Source: Mixta tenebrionis
GTDB lineage: Bacteria; Pseudomonadota; Gammaproteobacteria; Enterobacterales; Enterobacteriaceae
Length of the DNA stretch: 64,000 bases
Assembly: GCF_006517625.1 (NCBI RefSeq)
Contig: NZ_VHQI01000004.1
Span: 80,771 to 144,770 of the forward strand
Direction of reading: 5' to 3'
Below the pieces are notes generated by a model. That model ran no database searches. It was not told the DNA's origin and saw only the letters and a program-made list of their open reading frames with translations. How positions within the stretch are numbered: position 1 is the stretch's first letter; the number at the start of each line of letters is the position of its first letter. This document shows, in pieces, positions 21,457 through 31,365 of the stretch. The position numbers and the translations under genes were made by a program.

Positions 21457-22654
21457 TATCCTCGAATAATTTTACAATAAGCTGAGCGGCCGAAGTAACA
21501 GAAAACTGCTCGCATAATAGTTGATAGGCATAACGTCCGGTAACATTACGCAATTCACTATCGGAATAAAGTTTTACTGCAGCCTCATAAAGTAAATCAT
21601 CTTCACCATTAACGTATATGAAGCCTGCATTATGTTGGTTAATAATATCTTGCAGATCGTTCCCTTTATTAACGCTGCCAAGAATAGGTAACGACTCTAC
21701 CATATAGCCTAACAGTTTTCCCGGAAAGTTATGCGCTGTATGTTGAGCTGAAAGCGAGAATAAACCAACATCAACTTCACTCAAAATATTTTTAAATACC
21801 TTTTGGCTGACGGAATTTAAGTAGCTAAAATTAGTTAAATTCCACTCTTCAGCAAGCTTGTTAATCAGCTCAACTTCATCGCCCTGACCTATAAATAAGA
21901 AATGAGCATGCTCAAATAGCTGCATTTTTTTTGCTAAACGCATCAGATTGGCCATATCCTGAGCATGACCAATGTTTCCACCATAAAAGTAAATAATTTT
22001 ATTGGTTAAATTTAGTTTTTCTCTTATTGATATATAATTCAGGTCATCTTTTTTAACGGGCTGCAGATCAGCCCAATTACGTAAAACCTCACAATGATAA
22101 TCGGGGTGAAGTTCACGGAAAAGCTGCAAATTTTTATCTGACATTAAACCAATACGTGTAGCTTGTCGATAAGAATAATGTTCGAAATAGCGAAAGTATT
22201 TCTCAATTAGCGATCCTGGTTTCATCATTCCAGCATCAATAGTCCATTGAGGGAATAAATCTCGTAGAACTAAATATGCAGGACAATGACAAACCTTCTT
22301 GAGACGATGGACTAATCCGCCCCAGAAAATTGAAGGGGAATAATAGATTATTCCATCGAATGTATCAGGTTTAATCAAATGACGTACTGCTTTCCATGCA
22401 CGAATTGAAAGTAATGTTTCATTTATAGCACGGCTGATTTTATTAATATCTTTTATCGGGGCGCTTTTAAAGCGCCAGATAGTAATACCATCAATATGAT
22501 CGATGTTTAAAATGTCCTTTTGTTGAAAATCAGGTGTAATGACAGTAACCTGATGTCCCTGTAAATGAAGCTCTATAGCCAGCTCATGAAACATTTTAGC
22601 CCCAACACGCGTACTGTGAGGCAAGTAATCATCAATGATTAAAAGCAATTTCAT
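21440..22654 (-). CDS. wbuB: Glycosyltransferase WbuB (L-FucNAc transferase type)
   Basis: A GT-B, GT4-family transferase of 404 residues. The N-terminal acceptor domain starts [20 protein letters not shown]; the C-terminal donor domain has YFYGGNIGHAQD, FIGQGDE and the HTAHNFPGKLLGYM stretch in place of the usual E-x7-E motif. It matches WbuB of E. coli O-antigen loci, thought to transfer L-FucNAc onto GlcNAc-PP-undecaprenol. It overlaps fnlC by one base (TAATG) and wbuC by 17. Its linkage to the FnlABC pathway supports the donor assignment; the acceptor is inferred. Confidence 0.85.
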   Translation of the reverse strand: MKLLLIIDDYLPHSTRVGAKMFHELAIELHLQGHQVTVITPDFQQKDILNIDHIDGITIWRFKSAPIKDINKISRAINETLLSIRAWKAVRHLIKPDTFDGIIYYSPSIFWGGLVHRLKKVCHCPAYLVLRDLFPQWTIDAGMMKPGSLIEKYFRYFEHYSYRQATRIGLMSDKNLQLFRELHPDYHCEVLRNWADLQPVKKDDLNYISIREKLNLTNKIIYFYGGNIGHAQDMANLMRLAKKMQLFEHAHFLFIGQGDEVELINKLAEEWNLTNFSYLNSVSQKVFKNILSEVDVGLFSLSAQHTAHNFPGKLLGYMVESLPILGSVNKGNDLQDIINQHNAGFIYVNGEDDLLYEAAVKLYSDSELRNVTGRYAYQLLCEQFSVTSAAQLIVKLFEDNDDID

Positions 22655-23784
22655 TAATACTGCTTCCAGACAACTCGCTTAACATAATCAGTATACGAGT
22701 GAACGATTCTGACTACCTTATCAGAAACATTTGGCATACTATAATCGTATACCTGACGTAACAGGCGTTCTTCGCCCCTCGGCTGTAGACGCAGAATGTC
22801 CAGAGCCTGTAGTACGCGATCGGTTTCAAGCCCAACCATCATTACCGAAGCTTCCTCGAACCCTTCCGGCCTTTCATGCGCTTCACGAATATTTAATGCC
22901 GGGAAATTCATAATTGAAGACTCTTCCGTGATCGTGCCACTATCGGAAAGCACAGCGCGGGCATTTTTCTGCAAGCAATTATAATCATGAAAACCTAATG
23001 GTTTAAGTAACTGAATATTTTTATGGAATCGAATACCATTTTGTTCAATACGATTACGTGTACGTGGATGTGTTGATACTATTACCGGTAAATCGTAACG
23101 TTCAGCTACGGTATTAAGGATATTAGCAAGCTTTGTTAATTGTTTCGGTGAATCAACGTTTTCTTCTCGGTGAGCGCTAACGACAAAAAATTGTTCTGCA
23201 GTAAGATTCAATCTTGTAAGTACATCTGAAGCGTCAATTTTCGGCATATAGTGTGTCAAAACTTCAAACATTGGACTGCCAGTTTTGATAATCCTGTCGG
23301 CCGGTAAGCCTTCAGCAAGGAGGTAATCCCGTGCAATATCGCTATAGGTAAGATTAACATCCGCAGTATGATCGACTATACGCCTGTTTGTTTCTTCAGG
23401 AACACGTTGGTCGAAACAGCGATTCCCTGCTTCCATATGAAAAATAGGGATTTTACGGCGCTTCGCGGGTAATGCCGATATACATGAGTTAGTATCACCA
23501 AGAACTAACATAGCTTCAGGCTGTACTATTTCCAGTACTTCATCAACTTTAATAATAACCTGGCCAATAGTTTCTGCTGCACTTTTACCGGCGGCGTTCA
23601 GAAAAAAATCTGGCTTACGAACGCCTAAATCCTTAAAAAAAACTTCGTTTAATTCGTAATCATAATTTTGTCCGGTGTGTATTATAGTGTGATCGCAATA
23701 AATATCTAACTTAGCTAAAACACGAGACAGACGAATAATTTCAGGTCGTGTACCAACAACAGAAACAATTTTTAGTTTTTTCAT
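22654..23784 (-). CDS. fnlC: UDP-L-FucNAc synthase (C2-epimerase) FnlC
   Basis: A 376-residue non-hydrolysing UDP-HexNAc 2-epimerase fold protein. Motifs: [16 protein letters not shown] at the N-terminus, [40 protein letters not shown] (split across two active-site stretches), SAHREENVD and [10 protein letters not shown]. In the FnlABC/WbjBCD pathway it makes UDP-N-acetyl-L-fucosamine from the C2 epimer produced by FnlB. WecB is a paralogue, but the gene order fnlA-fnlB-fnlC identifies this one. It is translationally coupled to wbuB. Confidence 0.93.
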   Translation of the reverse strand: MKKLKIVSVVGTRPEIIRLSRVLAKLDIYCDHTIIHTGQNYDYELNEVFFKDLGVRKPDFFLNAAGKSAAETIGQVIIKVDEVLEIVQPEAMLVLGDTNSCISALPAKRRKIPIFHMEAGNRCFDQRVPEETNRRIVDHTADVNLTYSDIARDYLLAEGLPADRIIKTGSPMFEVLTHYMPKIDASDVLTRLNLTAEQFFVVSAHREENVDSPKQLTKLANILNTVAERYDLPVIVSTHPRTRNRIEQNGIRFHKNIQLLKPLGFHDYNCLQKNARAVLSDSGTITEESSIMNFPALNIREAHERPEGFEEASVMMVGLETDRVLQALDILRLQPRGEERLLRQVYDYSMPNVSDKVVRIVHSYTDYVKRVVWKQY

Positions 23785-23793
23785 ACCATTCTC

Positions 23794-24921
23794 TTATAAA
23801 CTACTGGCTATAGTATCTGGTTTACTACGGTCGAAAATTTCATTAGCCCACACTATGGCAATTAGCTCATCTTCACCAATGTTGGTAACATCATGGGCCC
23901 AGCCGGGAATAGTTTCGACCAGCTCAGCTTTATTTTCATTTGTTATTACTTCAAAACATTCGCCGGTAATCATGTGACGAAAACGAAAGCGCGCGATACC
24001 TTTAATAACTAAAAATTTTTCAGTTTTTGTGTGGTGATAATGCCCACCTCTCGTAACGCCAGGATAAGCAGTAAAATACGAAAACTGCCCCGAATCCCTG
24101 GTTTTAATCACCTCAACGAAGGCGCCCCGCGGATCCCTGTATTCAGGAATATTATAAGTAAATTTCTCTACAGGTAGGTAACTAATAAAAGTTGAATACA
24201 AAGCTCTGATAAAACCGCTACCAACTCTGTCAATAATAAGAGTCTCGCGATTATGTTTAAAACCTTGTATAATCTCTGCCAGTTCGCCAACGGTAGTATT
24301 ATAAGTAGGCGTAACCTCCAGGAAACCATCGTTAATTTCACATAATGGCTGCTGCTTAAGGATGCTAATAAAAATATTTACTACATCATCAATATATACC
24401 AGGCTTATTTCTTGCTGAGGATTATTAATACTGACAGGCAAATCCCGGGCGATATTATTGCAAAACGTTGCGACAACCGAATTATAATTTGGACGAGCCC
24501 ACTTTCCAAACACACCGGGTAAACGATATATATAAGCTGGTATATTACTATCTTTTAAAAGATCAATTATATACCCTTCAGCAATTCGCTTACTTTTACC
24601 ATAAAGAGTATCGGCAGAAGCATGGATGGAAGAAGTAAACAAAACAGGTATTTTTCTTCCCGTATCCTTAGCTATTTTTACTATTTCCTGACATAAAATA
24701 CGCGTCAACTCTGAATTATGCTCCACAAACTCTTCTGCATCTTGTGGGCGATTGACGCCCGCAAGATGGAAAATAAAGTCAACTTCTTTTAACAGAAAGG
24801 ATAGCTCATCAATTTTATTATGACGCGTAAAGAAAACTAACTCTGAGTCTTTATCCTCCGCCATTCGTAAGCAAAGATTTTTTCCTATAAAACCATCGGC
24901 ACCGGTGATCAGGATTTTCAC
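23794..24921 (-). CDS. fnlB: FnlB/CapF-type bifunctional reductase-epimerase
   Basis: A two-domain enzyme of 375 residues. The N-terminal SDR domain (~1-245) has TGADGFIGKNLC and a YGKSKRIAE catalytic motif. The C-terminal cupin domain (~260-370) has the metal motif GGHYHHTKTEKF and PGWAHDVTN. Homologues WbjC and CapF epimerise at C3 with the cupin and reduce the 4-keto group with the SDR domain, giving UDP-6-deoxy-L-talose-type HexNAc. It lies three bases after fnlA and nine before fnlC. Confidence 0.93.
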   Translation of the reverse strand: MKILITGADGFIGKNLCLRMAEDKDSELVFFTRHNKIDELSFLLKEVDFIFHLAGVNRPQDAEEFVEHNSELTRILCQEIVKIAKDTGRKIPVLFTSSIHASADTLYGKSKRIAEGYIIDLLKDSNIPAYIYRLPGVFGKWARPNYNSVVATFCNNIARDLPVSINNPQQEISLVYIDDVVNIFISILKQQPLCEINDGFLEVTPTYNTTVGELAEIIQGFKHNRETLIIDRVGSGFIRALYSTFISYLPVEKFTYNIPEYRDPRGAFVEVIKTRDSGQFSYFTAYPGVTRGGHYHHTKTEKFLVIKGIARFRFRHMITGECFEVITNENKAELVETIPGWAHDVTNIGEDELIAIVWANEIFDRSKPDTIASSL

Positions 24922-24924
24922 TAC

Positions 24925-25971
24925 TTACTCCTCCGGATCGGCGTGTTCACCAAGAGAGATTTTTTGCATGAAATCGAGCTTCAGCAATAATTTTTTCATA
25001 CCATCAACATCAAGGCGATGAGTATTGTGTGAATTATATTCTTCACCGCATAAGGCCTGGGTCAGCCGTTGCTCACCCTGCTCAACAAATTTTGCATAAT
25101 TAAGATCCCGCGCATCGGCAGGGATTCGGAAATAATCGCCCATATCTTCTGCACAGGCACGTTCTTCTTTACCCAGTAAGGATTCATAAAGTTTTTCACC
25201 ATGGCGGGAACCAATAATATCAATCTTGTGCTGAGGTTTGTTCATCAGTTCAAATAATGCCTTCGCCAAAGTTTCAACTGTCGCGGCAGGGGCTTTCTGT
25301 ACAAATATGTCACCATTATTACCATGCTTAAAAGCATATAGGACCAAATCAACAGCATCAGCAAGCGTCATCATAAAACGCGTCATAGTAGGCTCAGTAA
25401 TTGTGATAGGTTTACCTTGTTGAATTTGTTGAATAAAAAGTGGTATCACTGATCCTCTGGATGCCATAACGTTACCATAACGAGTGCCGCAGATTACTGT
25501 CTCTGTTCCCTCCAGATTGCGACTTGCAGCAACCATAACTTTTTCCATCATTGCTTTGCTAATACCCATAGCATTGATGGGGTACACTGCTTTATCAGTA
25601 CTAAGGCAAACAACACGTTTCACTCCTGCAGCAATAGCACCATTAAGGACATTTTCGGTACCTAATACGTTGGTACGTACGGCCTGCATCGGATGAAATT
25701 CGCAAGAAGGAACCTGCTTCAATGCTGCAGCATGAAATACATAATCAACACCTCGCATCGCCGCTGCAATGCTGTTTTCATCCCTTACGTCACCCAAGTA
25801 AAATTTCAACTTTTTATCATTATACTTTTTACGCATGTCATCTTGTTTTTTTTCATCACGAGAAAATATGCGTATTTCTTTAATATCAGAAGTTAAAAAG
25901 CGTTTTAGCACAGCATTTCCGAAAGAACCAGTACCACCAGTGATAAGTAATATTTTATTTTTAAACATCAT
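24925..25971 (-). CDS. fnlA: UDP-GlcNAc 4,6-dehydratase/epimerase FnlA
   Basis: The first enzyme of UDP-L-FucNAc synthesis (WbjB/CapE/FnlA group), 348 residues. SDR motifs are ITGGTGSFGNAVLKRF, FHAAALKQVPSCE and STDKAVYPINAMGISKAMME, in which a Met replaces the usual SDR tyrosine, as in this dehydratase group. It converts UDP-GlcNAc to a 4-keto-6-deoxy-L-sugar. Two adjacent ATG codons start it; the second (25968) is equally possible. Its composition is less AT-rich than the wzx-wzy stretch upstream. Confidence 0.92.
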   Translation of the reverse strand: MMFKNKILLITGGTGSFGNAVLKRFLTSDIKEIRIFSRDEKKQDDMRKKYNDKKLKFYLGDVRDENSIAAAMRGVDYVFHAAALKQVPSCEFHPMQAVRTNVLGTENVLNGAIAAGVKRVVCLSTDKAVYPINAMGISKAMMEKVMVAASRNLEGTETVICGTRYGNVMASRGSVIPLFIQQIQQGKPITITEPTMTRFMMTLADAVDLVLYAFKHGNNGDIFVQKAPAATVETLAKALFELMNKPQHKIDIIGSRHGEKLYESLLGKEERACAEDMGDYFRIPADARDLNYAKFVEQGEQRLTQALCGEEYNSHNTHRLDVDGMKKLLLKLDFMQKISLGEHADPEE

Positions 25972-26011
25972 ATATAATCCAGTTATAACGAGAGCGTTGG
26001 TTGATTAATCA

Positions 26012-27268
26012 CTAAAGGAAAAATTTATTAATTAAAAATGCAAGAAGAGCAATAAAGAGCGAAATAATCAAAGGGAAAAATAATCCTTTAACATATTGAT
26101 CTTTTAATACTGCTCTATATGTATAAAAGCTATAGACAAAGTAAGATATTGCTGTACTTATAGCTGTACCCAAAATACCTACTGTTGCGGTGAGAATAAT
26201 AGTTATAACTATATTGATTACTGCAACCTTAACCGTAATAAAAGAAAGTTCCTTAGATCTCCTCTCATAAAATATAAAGGATGAATAGTAATAATAGAAA
26301 GATAGATAGTACATACCAACTGAGATAAATATAAATTCCGGTAATGAACTATTGAAGTTATATCTTGCAGGGAAAATTGGAGAGCAAATTACAACAGCCA
26401 TAACAAAAAATGCCCAAAAAATAGAAATCACCATTAGATATTTTTTATAGAAACTATAGCTTGTGTAGTTTTTGTAGTTACTAACACAAAGCTGAGGCAT
26501 CCCTAAGGCTAACGCGCTGTTAATTAACATAAAAGCTGCCGCGATAGAATAGATAAATGAATAAATACCTAAGCTTATGTTGCCGCAAAAAAATTTAACG
26601 ATAAACCTATCCGAACCAGAGGTTATCCACTGAGCTATAATATGAGGCATCAAACCCAAAGCAAAATAAAGGATATATTTTTTTTTGCATATATACTTTA
26701 AGGAATTAAATAAATGTGCATTTTTTAAAAACGTTGCTTTCACATAAGGTATGGCTACAACTATATTTGAAAAAGAAAATATGAGAATTAAGTTATGAAT
26801 ATTCCCCAATAAGCTTTTATTAAAAAACCAAACGCCTCCCAACAAGATTAACAATAATATCACTTTCGCAAAAGAAATATAAAAAAAGTTTTCTGTAGTA
26901 TTTTTAAAGCGAACAAGTGTAGTATTAACTAAAAACAGAGCTTCGAATAGAGAATATATCAGAATTTCAAAAAAAACATATCTTTCTATGAAGATAGTTA
27001 TCAAAGAAAGCAAAATAATTGCCAGCGATATTTTATTGAAGACATTGACAAAAGTTAAAGTAGCACGCCAATTCTCTGCACTTTCACGAGCAATAATAGA
27101 TGATATATTAAAGCTAACCACGGGCGTTAAAATTTGTATAATAATAGCGTAAAGAGTGAACTTACCAAAATCATCCACGCTTAATACAAGTGATAACAAA
27201 GGGACAACAACGAAAGTACCTAAACGGTTAAACCCTGTAGCAAGACCATATAGTAAAAAATTTTTCAT
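26012..27268 (-). CDS. wzx: O-unit flippase Wzx
   Basis: A 418-residue integral membrane protein with about 12 predicted helices and almost no soluble part, opening MKNFLLYGLATGFNRLGTFV, typical of MOP/PST flippases that move undecaprenyl-PP-linked O units to the periplasm. It is very AT-rich. Its ATG overlaps the previous gene's stop (ATGA). The identification rests on topology, the N-terminal motif and its place between the wzy/GT genes and fnlA. It is the only such protein in the O-antigen operon; a second, unrelated Wzx serves the EPS locus. Confidence 0.82.
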   Translation of the reverse strand: MKNFLLYGLATGFNRLGTFVVVPLLSLVLSVDDFGKFTLYAIIIQILTPVVSFNISSIIARESAENWRATLTFVNVFNKISLAIILLSLITIFIERYVFFEILIYSLFEALFLVNTTLVRFKNTTENFFYISFAKVILLLILLGGVWFFNKSLLGNIHNLILIFSFSNIVVAIPYVKATFLKNAHLFNSLKYICKKKYILYFALGLMPHIIAQWITSGSDRFIVKFFCGNISLGIYSFIYSIAAAFMLINSALALGMPQLCVSNYKNYTSYSFYKKYLMVISIFWAFFVMAVVICSPIFPARYNFNSSLPEFIFISVGMYYLSFYYYYSSFIFYERRSKELSFITVKVAVINIVITIILTATVGILGTAISTAISYFVYSFYTYRAVLKDQYVKGLFFPLIISLFIALLAFLINKFFL

Positions 27269-28335
27269 TTCGAAACCGTTCTTATGATAGCCCTAATATC
27301 CAGTTTTTCGTCCCACCAAAAAACCCGAAAACCAAGGCTTTCATATTCATGCCCAAGCGTGGAATCACGACATAAACATAACTTAGGATTAGGAAAACGT
27401 TTATTTAAGCAAATATTACGTTCATCTACTAATGAATATATACTATCGTCAATAAAAAGCGGATGAGGCCTAAAAAAAACAACCATTCCCTCATTGCTTA
27501 AATTTTTATAAAATTCCAGTTCCTTTTCAAGATAGAAGGGATTACTAATGATTAATACATCACATGTATCATCTTCAGCTATATCAAGATTAAATACGCT
27601 ATAATCGAACTCTCGAACTTTGAACTCAAAGATATTAGTGTTGAATATATGCAGTTGTTCACTATTAAAACATATTATTTTTTTTATTCTTTTCAGCTTA
27701 TTTGGCACTCTAAAATCCCTGTCTAAGATGCCATGCTGTATTATATTAATATCAAACAACTCTGTAAGAGACGTAGCCGTAACCCATCGATCATAATGGT
27801 TAGTCAAAAATATTTCACGAATCCCTTGAGAATGAAGGCGTTTTAAAAAATAACAAAATAATGTCAATTCCAATACAGAGGTCAAATGCAGATAGTACCC
27901 CCCCTTCAAACGGAACAACAGTAAATAAGAGAAATATATCGACTTCATGAACCCTATCAAAATATCATACAAAGACATTTGATATATAAAGTTAATCTTC
28001 CGCCCATCAACGCACTGAAAATAAAAAACATCACTTACGTTTTCTTTATATAATTTTTTTACTTTAGGAGAGGAGCTAAACGAAAAAAAAACTTTTTCAC
28101 CAGCTATACTGTCCTTCTTAAAGATACCTTTCAACATGAATATAATTATAAATATAAAATAGACAGGCAACAAAGGCAAATATAAATAACAAACAAAAGC
28201 AGGTATTTTATCTCTAAAGCGAGCAACCTTGAAAACAGCTTTTTTTTTGCTATTAAGCCCAAATTTTTTTATTAAAAAATCATCAATAGCAATTTCATTA
28301 TCAATAGACTGCCTTATGATATCAAAATACTTCAT
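27265..28335 (-). CDS. Putative glycosyltransferase, unrecognised family
   Basis: I do not recognise this 356-residue protein. A hydrophobic stretch lies near residues 40-70 (PAFVCYLYLPLLPVYFIFI). The C-terminal half looks GT-B-like, with QHGILDRDF, then VVFFRPHPLF, then CRDSTLGHEYESLGF. QHG, RPHP and S-S/T motifs in this order recall capsule polysialyl- and Kdo-transferases that use CMP-activated acids. With a complete CMP-legionaminate-type pathway next door and no other candidate, it may be the nonulosonic acid transferase; this is inference. The start at MKYFDIIRQS is chosen for its AGGGAAG site eight bases upstream. A start at 28410 would overlap wzy by 38 bases. Confidence 0.55.
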   Translation of the reverse strand: MKYFDIIRQSIDNEIAIDDFLIKKFGLNSKKKAVFKVARFRDKIPAFVCYLYLPLLPVYFIFIIIFMLKGIFKKDSIAGEKVFFSFSSSPKVKKLYKENVSDVFYFQCVDGRKINFIYQMSLYDILIGFMKSIYFSYLLLFRLKGGYYLHLTSVLELTLFCYFLKRLHSQGIREIFLTNHYDRWVTATSLTELFDINIIQHGILDRDFRVPNKLKRIKKIICFNSEQLHIFNTNIFEFKVREFDYSVFNLDIAEDDTCDVLIISNPFYLEKELEFYKNLSNEGMVVFFRPHPLFIDDSIYSLVDERNICLNKRFPNPKLCLCRDSTLGHEYESLGFRVFWWDEKLDIRAIIRTVSK

Positions 28336-28372
28336 GACCCCATCTTCCCTATCCAATTTATCAATGTCAGTA

Positions 28373-29503
28373 CTAAAAAGCTTCTTTATCGTTGGCTTTA
28401 TAAAAAACATAACCCGCTACTAACCAAAAAAGATAAGCTACGGGCCAAATATTAAAAACATTGGTTGTGGCAGAAGTTAAAAGCATACACAGAAAGAAAA
28501 AGGAGTATTTTCTTTGGTTTTTATTAAACAAAGAAACATATAATACTAATATAGAAAAAAACAAATAAAGTACAAAACCAACAAACCCTATATTAATCCA
28601 TGCATAAACAAAAGCATTATCAGCATATATATTTTGATTAACAAATGATGGGAAAAATATATTTCCGGAAACTTTGTCCAAGAAATCATTTAAATAACTA
28701 ATTCTGGCTGATACATTATTCAACCCAACTGAATCTGCATTCCTTACATATTTACCAAGATCCAAATCAAACAAAAAAAACACAACAAAGAAAGACACAA
28801 CTGAAATAAAATAGAAAACTATTTTTTTATAAAAGGTTAAAGCTTTGGTCTTATTTTTATCTAACTTAAATATACTAAGTAAAAACAATAAAACAATCAA
28901 TGCAACACCAGTCATCGAACCGCTTAAAATAACTGATATTCCACAACACCCCCAAATTAATTTTTTTGCGCCAACGTATATTGTACTTTTAGAACCCAAT
29001 AATAAAGAAAGCGCAAGACATGTAGTAATTGCGAAATTATTAGGATTGACGAAAATTGATATGCTTCTGAAACCGGTATTATTAAAACGTTGACTGATAT
29101 GACTAAAAAAAACAAATTCTAAAATTGAAAAAAAAGTTGCAATGTAAATAACATACTTCATTATTTTTAAAAAGTTAATGTATTTTAAGGCACCTGGCAA
29201 TAAAGAAAAAGTTATAGGGATTAAAAATGTCAAAACGGCAAAGGTTTGTATTCCATTCACCGTATAAATACATAAAACAAAAAGAAGGTAAGTACAAAAA
29301 ACGAAAAAAAACAAAATAATTTCTGACTGAAGCTTTATGTATTTGAAACATGTAATAAGTAAGAGCACATTTATTACATACTTAACAATCTTAACTGGGT
29401 TATTTAAGTCATATATATCACCCACAAAAAAATATAAACAGCCGTGGCAAAAAAAAAGTATAAATAATAAAACACCCCACCGTTCCAACATTATAGATTT
29501 CAT
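28373..29503 (-). CDS. wzy: O-antigen polymerase Wzy
   Basis: A hydrophobic protein of about 376 residues with roughly 10-11 predicted transmembrane helices and one larger periplasmic loop (around GKYVRNADSVGLNNVSARISY, split), as in Wzy polymerases that join O units in the periplasm. Wzy proteins share little sequence, so the call rests on topology, size and its place between the sugar-nucleotide genes and wzx. Among the most AT-rich genes in the window. The ATG at MKSIMLERWG is used; a TTG start eight codons upstream is possible, and neither has a strong ribosome site. Confidence 0.78.
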   Translation of the reverse strand: MKSIMLERWGVLLFILFFCHGCLYFFVGDIYDLNNPVKIVKYVINVLLLITCFKYIKLQSEIILFFFVFCTYLLFVLCIYTVNGIQTFAVLTFLIPITFSLLPGALKYINFLKIMKYVIYIATFFSILEFVFFSHISQRFNNTGFRSISIFVNPNNFAITTCLALSLLLGSKSTIYVGAKKLIWGCCGISVILSGSMTGVALIVLLFLLSIFKLDKNKTKALTFYKKIVFYFISVVSFFVVFFLFDLDLGKYVRNADSVGLNNVSARISYLNDFLDKVSGNIFFPSFVNQNIYADNAFVYAWINIGFVGFVLYLFFSILVLYVSLFNKNQRKYSFFFLCMLLTSATTNVFNIWPVAYLFWLVAGYVFYKANDKEAF

Positions 29504-29585
29504 AAAAAGATCGCATTTTAATGTCAAAAATAAATAGCATCTTGACTATTTTATAAATAGCTTTGCTATAGTATTCTATATTTTA

Positions 29586-30290
29586 TTAAACATTTACCTT
29601 ACTGTTTATAACATATTCCGCATACTTAAAATCCTCAATCGTATCAATATCAACGTCACTACCTCTTTTTGAAATAAAAGCAATACTATCTTCACAGTAC
29701 ACTTCATTAATTCTTCCAATATACTCCATACTAAATATATAGATAGCACCATTTACCCTGTAATAAGTAGGTAAATCCTGAGCCCTCATTATGTTTTTCT
29801 TTTTTATAAAACCTTCAAGGGATTCATTATCAGGTAATGTGTTAGTAAATAGAGGAGAATGTTCACAACGGGAAAGCGATACCAAATTCCTTTTACCACT
29901 TATATAAAGTTTATTAATTGCTTTATCAATATCTTCTGTGGTGCGTAGCGGGGAGGTAGGCTGTAATAAGATTATATAATCAAATATCTTTCTTTGCTTT
30001 TTTAAACTTTCAACTACATAACTAATCACATCATTAGTCGTTGCATCGTCTGTTGCAAGACAGGTTGGTCTTAATTCAGGAAAGGGAATGCCACAAGCTT
30101 CTACAATTTTAGCTACTTCTAAAGAGTCAGAGCTGACATAGATTTCATCAATATAAATCGACCCCAGAGCGGCATCAATTGTCCATTTAATTAAAGGTTT
30201 GCCAGCCAACATTTTGATATTCTTGTTTTTTAGCCTCTTGCTACCAGCTCTTGCAGGTATGATAGCTAATACTTTTTTTTCGCCAATCAT
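29586..30290 (-). CDS. legF: CMP-nonulosonic acid synthetase (LegF/NeuA-like)
   Basis: An acylneuraminate cytidylyltransferase-family enzyme of 234 residues. The nucleotide-binding signature is AIIPARAGSKRLKNKNI at residues ~9-25, followed by GKPLIKWTI, LQPTSPLRT and the metal-site tail GSDVDIDTIEDF. It activates a sialic-acid-like sugar with CTP. The genomic partners (LegB, C, G, I) point to legionaminic acid or its epimer rather than Neu5Ac. Its ATG overlaps the upstream gene by four bases (ATGA). Confidence 0.88.
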   Translation of the reverse strand: MIGEKKVLAIIPARAGSKRLKNKNIKMLAGKPLIKWTIDAALGSIYIDEIYVSSDSLEVAKIVEACGIPFPELRPTCLATDDATTNDVISYVVESLKKQRKIFDYIILLQPTSPLRTTEDIDKAINKLYISGKRNLVSLSRCEHSPLFTNTLPDNESLEGFIKKKNIMRAQDLPTYYRVNGAIYIFSMEYIGRINEVYCEDSIAFISKRGSDVDIDTIEDFKYAEYVINSKVNV

Positions 30291-31348
30291 TTTTTAAACC
30301 TTATACTAAAAATATCCTGCTGAGCTTTATAAAAGTCATCCATACGTCCAATATCAAGCCAGTATTCATGAACAGGGAACATTAATACTTTACCTTCTTT
30401 CTCCATTATATTTTGCATCAAAGAAGGCATATCGATTCGATAATTTTTTGGTACTGACTTAAAAACATGCGGAGAGATAGCATATATACCAGCATTAACA
30501 AAGAAACTTTGTATAGGCTTCTCTACTATTGATTTGACTCGATTATTTTCACCTGCAATGACGCCATAAGGTACTTGATAGTTAAATTCCCTAACACATA
30601 CTGTCACATCAGCAATATTATCAGTATGAAAATTAATCAGGCTCTCATAATCTATATTGGTTAAAATGTCCCCATTTATCATTATCAGAGGTAAATCATC
30701 AGCTAAATCCTCTGGTAATAAACCAAGAGCGCCACCAGTACCTAAAGGTTGATGCTCATGGATATATTTAATATTAACCCCCAGCAAAGATCCATCGCCA
30801 AAATGATTTTCGATCACCTCAGGCATGAAGTGAGTAGAAATGTAAAAATTAGAAAAGCCATTATTTATAAAACTATTTAACGTTATTTCAAGGATCGGCT
30901 TATCTCCTATTTTTAACATAGGTTTAGGACATGTATTAGTCAAAGGCCGTAACCGCGTCCCAAATCCACCTGCCATTATAAATACTGGATTATCATACTT
31001 TTTTTTCACATTGCTAGTCTGGATTGTTTCAAGACCAACGACCTTATTATCTTCAATAAGTGGAATTGATAATATACTATGCTCCTCCATTAGCCGATTG
31101 AGCAGCTGGGAATTAGTACCAACCGGGGCAGTAATTGGTGTTGTATTCATAACAGAAGTAATATTCTCTGTTAAGGGTAGATTTTTAAGTAACCCCCTTC
31201 TGATATCTCCATCAGTTACTACGCCTAATAACTTCCTATTAGCATCAACAACTAAAGCAATACGTAGTGCTTCTTTATTTATTATATTTAATGCTTCAAG
31301 GATAGTATTATGAGGAGCGATTAAAACTTTTTCCCATGTTTTATTCAT
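30287..31348 (-). CDS. ptmE: CBS-domain sugar-1-phosphate guanylyltransferase (PtmE/LegA-like)
   Basis: A 353-residue protein in two parts. Residues ~1-120 hold two CBS motifs (GVVTDGDIRRGLL, VVGLETIQ). Residues ~128-353 are a nucleotidyltransferase with MAGGFGTRLRPLTNTCPKPM, INGDILTNIDY and EYWLDIGRMDDF. The same layout occurs in Campylobacter PtmE, which makes GDP-GlcN as the entry to legionaminate. Its presence hints that the pathway here uses GDP-linked intermediates. The start MNKTWEKV has AGGAAAAAG upstream; a longer frame overlaps the previous gene and is less likely. It is coupled to legF by ATGA. Confidence 0.82.
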   Translation of the reverse strand: MNKTWEKVLIAPHNTILEALNIINKEALRIALVVDANRKLLGVVTDGDIRRGLLKNLPLTENITSVMNTTPITAPVGTNSQLLNRLMEEHSILSIPLIEDNKVVGLETIQTSNVKKKYDNPVFIMAGGFGTRLRPLTNTCPKPMLKIGDKPILEITLNSFINNGFSNFYISTHFMPEVIENHFGDGSLLGVNIKYIHEHQPLGTGGALGLLPEDLADDLPLIMINGDILTNIDYESLINFHTDNIADVTVCVREFNYQVPYGVIAGENNRVKSIVEKPIQSFFVNAGIYAISPHVFKSVPKNYRIDMPSLMQNIMEKEGKVLMFPVHEYWLDIGRMDDFYKAQQDIFSIRFKK

Positions 31349-31365
31349 CGTCTTTTTCCTGTTTT

